Source: Chitinophagaceae bacterium
Lineage (GTDB): Bacteria; Bacteroidota; Bacteroidia; Chitinophagales; Chitinophagaceae
Assembly (NCBI GenBank): GCA_025351145.1
Contig: JANXWM010000383.1
Span: forward strand, 1 to 13,029
Reading direction: 5' to 3'
DNA: 13,029 nucleotides
Shown in pieces: positions 7,049-13,029 of the stretch (the stretch's first letter is position 1; the number at the start of each line of letters is the position of its first letter). Under the pieces are notes generated by a model. That model ran no database searches. It was not told the DNA's origin and saw nothing but the letters and a program-made list of their open reading frames with translations. The position numbers were made by a program, and so were the translations under genes.

Positions 7049-7720
7049 TTATTTTATCGCCGCAATAACTTCATCGCTCAGTGGAGAAACTGCGGAAGGA
7101 AAATAGTTCATTAATACACCATTCTCATTCACGAGGTATTTGCTGAAATTCCATTGTGGCTCCTGTGTATTCCAGCCATTTTTATTTTTATCTGTTAGCC
7201 ATTGAAATACTTCGTTCTGGGCTGTACTTTTTATTACAGTGCTTTTCTTCATCAGCAGGAACGTAACGCCGAAATTTGCTTTACAAAATGCAGCGATTGT
7301 TTCGTCGTTTTCCTGCTCCTGCTCTTTAAAATCGTTTGAAGGAAAACCCATTATTACCAGGCTGTTTCTATATTGTGTGTACAGTTTTTGCAGTTCTTCA
7401 TATTGTGCAGTAAAGCCGCAATCGCTTGCTGTATTTACAATCAGTATTTTCTTACCCTTGAATTGCTGAAAGTTTATTTCGTTACCACTGTTGTCAACCG
7501 CTTTTAGACTGTAGAAATCTGTCAGTGATTTTGTATTGGAAGTATTCTTAAGTATTGAATTTTTTGAGCCGGTTATTTTACCTGCAAACATTATTACCGG
7601 ATAGAAAATTTTTACAAGCGATTGCCTTAACGTCATATCTTTTTGTTTAATTGCTATCAGCAGTACGGCAATTATTACTGCTGTAATGGTTAGCCTTTTT
7701 ATTATTTTATTTTTGAACAT
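7049..7720 (-). CDS. Glutathione peroxidase family protein (Cys-type), membrane-anchored or exported
   Basis: A 223-residue thiol peroxidase that would reduce hydrogen peroxide or organic peroxides. The GPx fold begins at ~68 (FYSLKAVDNSGNEI). The peroxidatic Cys101 is in NTASDCGFTAQYEEL (96-110), where selenoenzymes have Sec. Gln134 lies in GFPSNDFKEQE, and Trp190-Asn191 in WNFSKYL complete the catalytic set. Cys146 in FCKANFGVTF is at the usual resolving-Cys position of thioredoxin-dependent GPx, so thioredoxin rather than glutathione is the likelier reductant. The chosen ATG adds a Lys-rich N-terminus and a hydrophobic segment (11-24), predicting a membrane anchor or export signal. A shorter start at Met29 (MTLRQS, position 7636) is possible and would leave only the second weak hydrophobic stretch (37-47). 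First gene of the three-gene operon. Confidence 0.9.
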   Translation of the reverse strand: MFKNKIIKRLTITAVIIAVLLIAIKQKDMTLRQSLVKIFYPVIMFAGKITGSKNSILKNTSNTKSLTDFYSLKAVDNSGNEINFQQFKGKKILIVNTASDCGFTAQYEELQKLYTQYRNSLVIMGFPSNDFKEQEQENDETIAAFCKANFGVTFLLMKKSTVIKSTAQNEVFQWLTDKNKNGWNTQEPQWNFSKYLVNENGVLMNYFPSAVSPLSDEVIAAIK

Positions 7721-7739
7721 TAATTACAAATTTTATCAC

Positions 7740-7822
7740 GGCTGTTGAAAGCTCATTCATAATTGGAACGTACAAGTGTGCGACGCAACTAAAGCATTAT
7801 TTATGTACTAAGCCCGGCTAAT
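7740..7822 (+). repeat. Dispersed intergenic repeat, copy 4, with 5' extension
   Basis: The core GTACAAGTGTGCGACGCAAC (7770-7789) differs from consensus only at the last base. TAAAGC and the distal block AAGCCCGGCTAATT follow. Upstream, GGCTGTTGAAAGCTCA (7740-7755) matches copy 2, and GAAC just before the core is shared with the right arm at gatB. It lies between the start of the peroxidase operon and the aldehyde dehydrogenase stop. Confidence 0.8.
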
Positions 7823-7850
7823 TATTGCCTTTTGTATTTACTCACCACAC

Positions 7851-9224
7851 TCACCTTATTACCCATTTAAATAATTTCAACTTGCCTTTAAACGGCGGAT
7901 ATTTTACAGAGGGATCGAACCATGTGGGCGTTTTCATTACCGCTTTTTTATGGCTGAATGTTTCGAAAGAATATTTGCCATGATACTGCCCCGTTCCGCT
8001 GAAACCCCTGCCACCAAAGGGCAGATGATGATTGGTTAAATGCCAGCTTGCATTGTTTACACAGCCTCCGCCAAACTGAACGCCATTTAACCATTCCTTT
8101 TCTTTGCTGCTGCTTTCTGTAAAAATATAAAACGCAAGAGGGTTGGGATTGTTCGCAATAACTGCTTTTGCTTCATCTGCAGTGTTGAAAGAAATAACGG
8201 GCAACACCGGGCCGAAAATTTCTTCTTTCATTAAAGGTGAATTGACAGACACGTTTTCAATGATCGTTGGTTCAATGAACAGTTTATTTTTGTCGGTGCG
8301 GCCGCCATGCACCATATTTCCCTCAGCTAAATAACCGGTGATCCTGTTGAATTGTTTTTCATTAATGATCTTTCCGTAGTTGTAACTTTCTTCGGGCTTA
8401 TCGCCAAAGAATTTCTGCAAACTGTTTTTTAAAGCTGCAATCAGTTCATGTTTTTTCGATTCATGTACCAGCACATAATCCGGCGCTACACACATTTGGC
8501 CGGCATTGGAAAATTTGGTCATGGCAATCCTGTTGCCGGCAACTTTTATATTGGCATCGCTCTCCACCACACAGGGACTTTTACCGCCAAGTTCAAGCGT
8601 AACAGGCACCATTCTTTCGGCTGCCATTTTATAAATGATCTTGCCCACCATGGTACCGCCCGTATAAAAAACATGATCGAAAGTAAAGTTGTTCATCATT
8701 TCCGGAACCACGGTTGCGCCATCACCCTGTACATATAAAACAAATTCAGTCGCAAAGGTTTCAGCGATTATTTTCTGCATTACCGCGTCTGTTGCAGGGG
8801 CAAATTCAGATGATTTTAATACCGCACAATTACCGGCAGCAATTACCCCAACCAATGGAGTAAATAATAATTGCAATGGATAATTCCACGGGCCAATAAT
8901 CAGCACAATGCCCAGCGGTTCGTGCAATACATAACTTGAAGATGGCAGGTTAACCAGGTTGGTAGAAGTATGTTCTGGCTGCATCCACTGTTTCAGGTTT
9001 TTTAAAGTGGCATTTATTTCGCTTATTAAAAAACCTGTTTCTGTAACCCAGCTTTCTTCCGCGCTTTTTTTAAGATCGGTATATAATGCGTCATGCAGCT
9101 CCTGCTCGTGTGCAGATACTGCATCTTTCAATTTTTGCAATTGTTCTTTGCGAAAAGCAAATGATTTTGTTGCGCCGCTGTTATAATAGCTGCGCATTTT
9201 TTCAAGTTGAGCAAGCGTTGCCAT
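7851..9224 (-). CDS. Aldehyde dehydrogenase, class 3-like
   Basis: A 457-residue NAD(P)+-dependent enzyme oxidising aldehydes to carboxylic acids. The length and motifs fit the short class-3/fatty-aldehyde group. PWNYP (112-116) holds the oxyanion Asn114, VFYTGGTMVG (185-194) the nucleotide-binding turn, LELGGKSP (210-217) the general base Glu211, and NAGQMCVAPDY (240-250) the nucleophile Cys245. GQxCxAPDY is characteristic of class 3 rather than betaine or retinal dehydrogenases. EEIFGPVLPV and the C-terminal FGGRGFSGTGQYHGK segment are intact. There is no N-terminal signal peptide, so it is probably cytosolic or peripherally membrane-associated. The substrate is unknown; medium- or long-chain or lipid-peroxidation aldehydes would fit the family. 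It is monocistronic, with a candidate promoter at 9275-9301. Confidence 0.92.
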   Translation of the reverse strand: MATLAQLEKMRSYYNSGATKSFAFRKEQLQKLKDAVSAHEQELHDALYTDLKKSAEESWVTETGFLISEINATLKNLKQWMQPEHTSTNLVNLPSSSYVLHEPLGIVLIIGPWNYPLQLLFTPLVGVIAAGNCAVLKSSEFAPATDAVMQKIIAETFATEFVLYVQGDGATVVPEMMNNFTFDHVFYTGGTMVGKIIYKMAAERMVPVTLELGGKSPCVVESDANIKVAGNRIAMTKFSNAGQMCVAPDYVLVHESKKHELIAALKNSLQKFFGDKPEESYNYGKIINEKQFNRITGYLAEGNMVHGGRTDKNKLFIEPTIIENVSVNSPLMKEEIFGPVLPVISFNTADEAKAVIANNPNPLAFYIFTESSSKEKEWLNGVQFGGGCVNNASWHLTNHHLPFGGRGFSGTGQYHGKYSFETFSHKKAVMKTPTWFDPSVKYPPFKGKLKLFKWVIR

Positions 9225-9274
9225 GAAGGTTATTTTAGTGCTGTAAATAATAGATACTACAGTGTAAGCTACTG

Positions 9275-9301
9275 CAAACTTACTGTGTTATACTGCGTCA
9301 A
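9275..9301 (-). promoter_or_regulatory. Candidate promoter for the aldehyde dehydrogenase gene
   Basis: On the minus strand, TTG (9301-9299) and TAAGTTTG (9282-9275) are separated by 16 bases, close to the Bacteroidota TTG/TTTG-N17-23-TAnnTTTG arrangement. The -7 box is an exact consensus match. The predicted leader is about 40-45 bases to the ATG at 9224. It is the only promoter in the window with a plausible -33 half. Confidence 0.45.
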
Positions 9302-9361
9302 TAAAAAATCTTAAGCGGCTGGATTGTTGCTTAAAACAATCAGATACTGGGAATAATACAA

Positions 9362-9421
9362 TTTATGGACCCGGCTAAAGATCATTGCGCATCTTTTCTT
9401 GCGTCGCACCCTTCAGGGTTC
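9362..9421 (-). repeat. Dispersed intergenic repeat, copy 5 (variant head)
   Basis: On the minus strand the element starts GAACCCTGAAGGGTGCGACGCAAG-like (split: GAACCCTGAAGG then GTGCGACGCAAG, 9421-9398). The right half of the core is the usual GTGCGACGCAAG, but the left GTACAA half is replaced by CCCTGAAGG, itself an imperfect palindrome. AAAAGATGCGCAATGATC and the distal block TAGCCGGGTCCATAAA (9377-9362) follow, matching the copies near gatB. Confidence 0.75.
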
Positions 9422-9644
9422 CTTCTTTCATGGCAGCTTCAGGCTCCGGTTCGTAATGGCTTAAATAAAATAGCCGGTTGAACATTTAATTTTTAATTAA
9501 AATATTTTCATGGCATATCAAAATGCCATTAAACTTTCATAATAAAGCCAAGTCAATAATAGTGCTAATTCATTTTACAGAAAAACTCCTTAACTGGAAA
9601 GTGCACCATTGGCCGTTGCTAACCTAATCTTAAGTAATAGTTTT

Positions 9645-9671
9645 GAAGCGCTCCGCCAAACGGAGCGCTTC
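9645..9671. other. Perfect 11-bp hairpin without U-tract
   Basis: GAAGCGCTCCG (9645-9655) pairs perfectly with CGGAGCGCTTC (9661-9671) around the loop CCAAA. Neither strand has a terminator-like run of T after the stem (CATACTAAAG on plus, AAAACTATTA on minus). It may be an RNA structure, a protein-binding palindrome or a non-canonical terminator. It lies 127 bases upstream of the glycosyltransferase ATG. Confidence 0.75.
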
Positions 9672-9798
9672 ATACTAAAGCTACACGAAAACATACTTTA
9701 CCCTAATCTCAAATTTCATTTAACCTTTCTACCATAAATACTTTTAAAATAAAACCGCTCAGGTCTGCAAATACAATTTATTTTAGCATATATACTGT

Positions 9799-10887
9799 AT
9801 GCAGAATAAGAAACTAAGTGTTATACAAATAACTGACCAGTTAAATGTTGGCGGCGCTGAGCGTGTGCTGGTAACACTTTCCAATATTTTATATAAAAAT
9901 GGCCACCAGGCCGCCGTGCTTACTACTGTTGCCAAAGGTCCGCTGGCTCCACAATTGAACGAAGGAATTCCCGTGATTGACCTTCAGAGAAAATGGAAAT
10001 GGAATCCCTTCAAAATGCGGCAACTTGTAAAAGCCATTAAAGGATACGACATTATTCATGTTCATTCCTCCTATAATTTACGCTACGTTTATCTTGCCTG
10101 TAAGCTGTTCGGTTTAAAAAAACCAATCTTTTTCCACGAGCATTTTGGCGATATTGAAATCAATTCAAGAGTATCCTGGCACCAGCAGGTCATCTACCCC
10201 AAAACCATACTCATCGCAGTTGCAAGAAGTATAGAACAGTGGGCATTGCAAAGTTTAAAGATGAACAGGGAAAGCGTTTTTCTTTTGCCCAATACTGTGA
10301 CTGTTTTTAATTCCAATGCAGCAAAAGAACCTAAATTAGATCGTATTAAAAGGTTACTGCTTGTTGCCAACATAAGGCCAACTAAACATATAGAATTTGC
10401 CCTTGATCTTTTAAAGGAATTAAACATAAACAATCAATTTCATCTCAGCATTATTGGCAAGCCAACAGATAAAATTTACTTAGAAACCCTGCAGAAAAAA
10501 ATAAAAAAGCTTGAGTTAGCAGAGATGGTAAACTTTCTTTTTGATGCCGATAAAATACAGCCGCTCCTTCATCAATATGATCTTGCGGTGCATACGGCAA
10601 GGTCAGAATCAGGGCCATTGGTTTTGATAGAATACCTGGCACAGGGCTTGCCTTTTGTTACCTTCAATACAGGAGAAGTAGTGCAACAGATAAAAGCTGA
10701 ATTACCCGAATTTATCGTTGAAGATTTTAATACCTCCGAATGGATTGAGAAAATCAACTTTCTGCTTAACAATGAAAACCGTGACGCCATTCAGCAAAAA
10801 ATGCAAAAGGTTTTCAGCGATCATTATTCCGAAGAAGAATACTACAGCCGATGCATACATATTTATAGCCAGGGGTTAAAAATATAA
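9799..10887 (+). CDS. Glycosyltransferase family 4 protein
   Basis: A 362-residue GT-B fold enzyme of the GT4 (Glycos_transf_1) type. It would transfer a sugar from a nucleotide-activated donor to an envelope glycan, LPS or exopolysaccharide precursor on the cytosolic face of the membrane. The N-terminal acceptor domain has QLNVGGAERVLVTLS (14-28) and DIIHVHSSYN (84-93). The C-terminal donor domain begins at ~185 (RLLLVANIRPTKHIE, with the usual RPxK-type loop) and carries the E-x7-E signature in ARSESGPLVLIEYLAQGLPFV (Glu270 and Glu278). No signal or membrane segment is seen. The ATG is preceded by a one-mismatch -7 box (9779-9786). No polysaccharide cluster surrounds it, so donor and acceptor cannot be inferred. 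Confidence 0.9.
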   Translation: MQNKKLSVIQITDQLNVGGAERVLVTLSNILYKNGHQAAVLTTVAKGPLAPQLNEGIPVIDLQRKWKWNPFKMRQLVKAIKGYDIIHVHSSYNLRYVYLACKLFGLKKPIFFHEHFGDIEINSRVSWHQQVIYPKTILIAVARSIEQWALQSLKMNRESVFLLPNTVTVFNSNAAKEPKLDRIKRLLLVANIRPTKHIEFALDLLKELNINNQFHLSIIGKPTDKIYLETLQKKIKKLELAEMVNFLFDADKIQPLLHQYDLAVHTARSESGPLVLIEYLAQGLPFVTFNTGEVVQQIKAELPEFIVEDFNTSEWIEKINFLLNNENRDAIQQKMQKVFSDHYSEEEYYSRCIHIYSQGLKI

Positions 10888-10994
10888 AGCATCGCAGGTT
10901 TTTTATAATTTCCAAAAAGCATTTTACGGTCCGCCACATTTAATTTATTGCAAAACATCGTAGCTTTATTTCCTCAAAACCTTAATCTTACAGC

Positions 10995-11717
10995 ATGGCC
11001 GAGCAGGAAGTAATCAAGCACACTAAAAAAGTATACAAAGTCTGGAGCAGTAAAGAACATAGTTTCTGGCACAAAGTCAAAGAGTTTTTTATCGAAATAT
11101 TCATCATCGTTTTTGCAATCAGCATTTCCATCTGGTTCCACAACTGGAGCGAACACCGTACCGAGCAGGCACAGGTAAAAACATTCCTGCTTGGTCTTAA
11201 AGAAGACCTAACAGACGATATCTACGAAGCCGAAAACTTAATCGAGGCTTATAAAAATTACGATACGGTATTTACCTATTTAAGCCGGCTCGATAAAAAC
11301 ATTGCCCCCAATAAAGATTCCCTCAACAGGTTTTTAAAACCCATATTCAGCAATGCATACCTCCGGCCAAACAAAAGCCGGTTCGATGGTTTCCTTTCCT
11401 CCGGCAAAATCCTTAACATCGAGCCCGATTCACTCGCCACCCAAATACTTTATCTCTACCAGGAAGCAATACCACAGATCAAATCTTCCGAAACCGGGTG
11501 GGTCTCAACACAAAATAAATTTAAGGATTACGTAATCGATAATGTCACAGATCCGCAGAACGATATGGCCACCTGGCAGGTGCTCACCACGCCCAAAGGC
11601 AAATACCTCTGCACCCTTCTGATCCCCTACCCGCAGCTTTACGACCGCTATAACAACTTTATAGATATGGGTAAATCCATCATCAGCCAGATCGATAAAA
11701 TGTATCCCGAAAAGTAG
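10995..11717 (+). CDS. DUF6090-like single-pass membrane protein
   Basis: A 240-residue protein of unknown function. A charged N-terminus (1-28, several Lys) precedes one hydrophobic helix (~31-48, EFFIEIFIIVFAISISIWF), followed by HNWSEHRTEQ and then a soluble region with FLLGLKEDLTDDIYEAENLI (64-83). The pattern of a membrane helix, an NW-x-E motif and a LKEDLxxD segment is what I know from the Bacteroidota DUF6090 family. No enzyme motif is visible. Codons favour C in the third position (ATC, TAC, TTC, CCC) far more than in neighbouring genes. It follows the glycosyltransferase gene by 107 bases and may have its own promoter (TAGCTTTA at 10961-10968, one mismatch to TAnnTTTG). The family call is moderately sure. 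Confidence 0.75.
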   Translation: MAEQEVIKHTKKVYKVWSSKEHSFWHKVKEFFIEIFIIVFAISISIWFHNWSEHRTEQAQVKTFLLGLKEDLTDDIYEAENLIEAYKNYDTVFTYLSRLDKNIAPNKDSLNRFLKPIFSNAYLRPNKSRFDGFLSSGKILNIEPDSLATQILYLYQEAIPQIKSSETGWVSTQNKFKDYVIDNVTDPQNDMATWQVLTTPKGKYLCTLLIPYPQLYDRYNNFIDMGKSIISQIDKMYPEK

Positions 11718-11739
11718 CCCGTAAAAAAGCCAAATACAA

Positions 11740-11796
11740 TTTTTTGGGCCCGGCTTTAGATCATAATGAAGCTTTACTTGCGTCGCACACTTGTAC
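11740..11796 (-). repeat. Dispersed intergenic repeat, copy 6a (left arm of inverted pair)
   Basis: On the minus strand the consensus core GTACAAGTGTGCGACGCAAG (11796-11777) is followed by TAAAGCTTCATTATGATC and the distal block AGCCGGGCCCAAAAAA (11755-11740). It begins 23 bases after the DUF6090-like gene. Confidence 0.85.
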
Positions 11797-11835
11797 TGTT
11801 GATTCATTGCTGTACAGTCTGCTCCTGTTCCGAAC

Positions 11836-11897
11836 GTACAAGAGTGCGACGCAAGAGGCGATGCTATGAAAAACCTATTGCCGGGCCCATAAAAAAT
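11836..11897 (+). repeat. Dispersed intergenic repeat, copy 6b (right arm of inverted pair)
   Basis: The core GTACAAGAGTGCGACGCAAG (11836-11855) is followed by AGGCGATGCTATGAAAAACC and the distal block GCCGGGCCCATAAAAAAT (11880-11897). Together with copy 6a it forms an inverted repeat: 19 of 20 core bases pair, and TGGGCCCGGC (11745-11754) pairs perfectly with GCCGGGCCCA (11880-11889). The loop between the cores is 39 bases. Confidence 0.85.
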
Positions 11898-11923
11898 ATA
11901 ATTTATATAACAGGCGCGGAGGT

Positions 11924-11931
11924 TATTTTTG
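11924..11931 (+). promoter_or_regulatory. Candidate -7 promoter element for gatB
   Basis: TATTTTTG matches TAnnTTTG exactly and ends 9 bases before the gatB ATG, implying a very short or nearly absent leader. A GGAGG at 11918-11922 is too far from the ATG (18 bases) to act as a Shine-Dalgarno site and would lie outside such a transcript. No -33 TTG is visible. Confidence 0.4.
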
Positions 11932-11940
11932 CAGCAGTTT

Positions 11941-13029
11941 ATGAGTAACCCGTTAGAAAAATACGAAGTGGTGATTGGCCTTGAAGTGCATGCGCAGCTT
12001 GCTACACAGAGCAAACTGTTCTGCGGCGATAGTATTGCTTTTGGTGCTGAACCCAATACACATGTGAGCCCCATTACACTCGGTCACCCGGGTACTTTGC
12101 CCAAGACCAACAAAAAAGCTGTTGAGTATGCGGTTAAAATGGGCATCGCCTGTCACTGCGAGATTGAACGATACAACTATTTTGCCCGTAAGAATTATTT
12201 TTACCCCGATCTGCCAAAAGGCTACCAGATATCGCAGCATACCACGCCTATTTGCAAGGGCGGTTATATAACCATAAAAACAGATACGGGAACCCGCAAT
12301 GTGCAGCTTACCCGTATTCACATGGAAGAAGATGCGGGCAAAAGTATTCATGATATAGATGATGAATTTACCTGTGTAGATTATAACCGTGCCGGTACGC
12401 CCTTAATAGAAATTGTGAGTGAGCCTGACATGCACAGCGCCGAAGAAGCTTACCAGTATGTTACAGAAATAAGAAGGCTGGTTCAGTGGATAGGCGTTTG
12501 CGATGGCAATATGGAAGAAGGCAGCCTGCGTTGCGATGCGAATGTGTCCATTCGGTTAAAAGGCGAAACGGCGCTTGGTACAAGAGTGGAAGTAAAGAAC
12601 CTTAACTCCATAAGGAACGTAAAACACGCCATACAGTACGAAGTAGAAAGAATGGTAGGGATTGTTGAAAACGGCGGTAAAATTACCCAGCAAACAAGAA
12701 GTTTTGATGCCTCTAACGATACCACTTTTTCTATACGGGATAAAGAAGAAGCCAACGACTACCGCTATTTTGCAGAGCCTGACCTTTCGCCTTTTTTACT
12801 GAGTGAAACGTTTATAGAATCGGTACAAAAAAGTTTACCTGTATTACCGCAGGAATTGCAGCTCAGGTATCAGCAGGAACTGGGATTAAGCGAATACGAT
12901 GCCGCGCAGTTGTGCATGGAAAAAGAAACAGCAGATTATTATGAACTGTTGATTGAGCACACAAGTAATTATAAAGCTGCCGCCAACTGGATGAACGGCC
13001 CGGTAAAACATTACCTGCACGAACATAAA
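11941..13029 (+). CDS. gatB: Asp/Glu-tRNA(Asn/Gln) amidotransferase subunit B (partial, 3' end outside window)
   Basis: The first 363 residues are present, and the frame is open to the window edge; the family is usually ~475-500 residues. GatB is the kinase-like subunit of GatCAB. It phosphorylates the side chain of Glu-tRNA(Gln) or Asp-tRNA(Asn), and ammonia from GatA then completes amidation. Visible signatures are VVIGLEVHAQL (10-20), the PITLGHPGTLP segment (44-54), FARKNYFYPDLPKGYQISQ (81-99), HMEEDAGKSIHD (127-138), VDYNRAGTPLIEIVSEPDM (146-164), the EVKNLNS segment (217-223) and DYRYFAEPDLSPF (273-285). The missing C-terminus contains the helical and YqeY-like tRNA-binding domains. Translation from ATG 11941 gives the family N-terminus; an in-frame TTG at 11929 is less likely. 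gatA and gatC are not in the window. Confidence 0.95.
   Translation, partial: MSNPLEKYEVVIGLEVHAQLATQSKLFCGDSIAFGAEPNTHVSPITLGHPGTLPKTNKKAVEYAVKMGIACHCEIERYNYFARKNYFYPDLPKGYQISQHTTPICKGGYITIKTDTGTRNVQLTRIHMEEDAGKSIHDIDDEFTCVDYNRAGTPLIEIVSEPDMHSAEEAYQYVTEIRRLVQWIGVCDGNMEEGSLRCDANVSIRLKGETALGTRVEVKNLNSIRNVKHAIQYEVERMVGIVENGGKITQQTRSFDASNDTTFSIRDKEEANDYRYFAEPDLSPFLLSETFIESVQKSLPVLPQELQLRYQQELGLSEYDAAQLCMEKETADYYELLIEHTSNYKAAANWMNGPVKHYLHEHK

Larger units (their letters stand above)
9225..9798. other. 574-bp non-coding divergent spacer
   Basis: This separates the aldehyde dehydrogenase (minus) and glycosyltransferase (plus) genes. No ORF of useful length or tRNA is visible. From left to right it holds a candidate dehydrogenase promoter (9275-9301), a minus-strand copy of the dispersed repeat (9362-9421), a small inverted repeat (ATGGCAT 9510-9516 with ATGCCAT 9523-9529) and a perfect 11-bp hairpin (9645-9671). 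Just before the glycosyltransferase ATG, TATTTTAG (9779-9786) is a one-mismatch -7 box. The space would accommodate a small RNA, but I see no direct proof of one. Confidence 0.6.

Noticed and set aside
11766..11948. A 60-codon plus-strand reading frame (MKLYLRRTLVLL...) running through the inverted repeat pair before gatB
   Set aside because: It is a translation of the two repeat cores, has low-complexity Cys/Arg-rich content, and overlaps the gatB promoter. Similar peptides would arise at any copy of the repeat, so it is an artefact likely to be mis-annotated.
11505..12074. A 189-codon minus-strand reading frame opposite the end of the DUF6090-like gene and the start of gatB
   Set aside because: It is antisense to two well-supported genes and spans the repeat pair; it has no family features.
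11953..12755. Two minus-strand reading frames (11953-12351 and 12483-12755) inside the gatB region
   Set aside because: They are antisense shadows of gatB, whose plus-strand frame carries all family motifs and stays open to the window edge.
1..13029. CRISPR array interpretation of the recurring GTACAAG...GACGCAAG sequences
   Set aside because: The copies are scattered kilobases apart, occur on both strands, are not separated by regular spacers, and no cas genes are present.

Overview
This window looks like chromosome from a Bacteroidota bacterium, most likely of the family Chitinophagaceae. The basis is the DUF4271-hemD gene pair, a DUF6090-type membrane protein, candidate promoters of the Bacteroidota TAnnTTTG type with few Shine-Dalgarno sites, moderately AT-rich DNA and many A/T-rich spacers. 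I did no database search, so family names rest on motif recognition.

Layout, left to right. Bases 1-273 are a non-coding leader with one copy of a dispersed repeat. Two plus-strand genes follow: a DUF4271 membrane protein (274-1347) and hemD, uroporphyrinogen-III synthase (1371-2174), closed by a strong terminator at 2198-2228. A convergent minus-strand kbl (2388-3575) encodes 2-amino-3-ketobutyrate CoA ligase. Next, on the minus strand, is an AT-rich gene for a secreted protein made of about eleven ~32-residue YD-like repeats (3818-5602). A tight minus-strand operon runs glutathione peroxidase (7720-7049), ACT-domain protein (7044-6664), class-I glutamine amidotransferase-like protein (6649-5951). 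A class-3-type aldehyde dehydrogenase is also on the minus strand (9224-7851). After a 574-bp non-coding divergent spacer come plus-strand genes for a GT4 glycosyltransferase (9799-10887), a DUF6090-like membrane protein (10995-11717), and the 5' part of gatB (11941 to the window edge, open at the right).

Most genes are housekeeping or stress/metabolic: heme synthesis, threonine/glycine catabolism, peroxide and aldehyde detoxification, envelope glycan synthesis, and tRNA-dependent Asn/Gln formation. I see no phage, transposase, CRISPR, toxin-antitoxin or defence locus, and no tRNA or rRNA.

The most notable non-genic content is a family of about 55-65 bp intergenic repeats with core GTACAAGTGTGCGACGCAAG and a distal GCCGGGCCCA-type block. 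I count eight copies: five on the plus strand, three on the minus strand. They lie in nearly every spacer longer than about 200 bp. Two form a large inverted pair immediately upstream of gatB, and one is strongly diverged. Other non-genic structures are a tandem heptamer array at the kbl promoter and a perfect 11-bp hairpin without a U-tract upstream of the glycosyltransferase gene.
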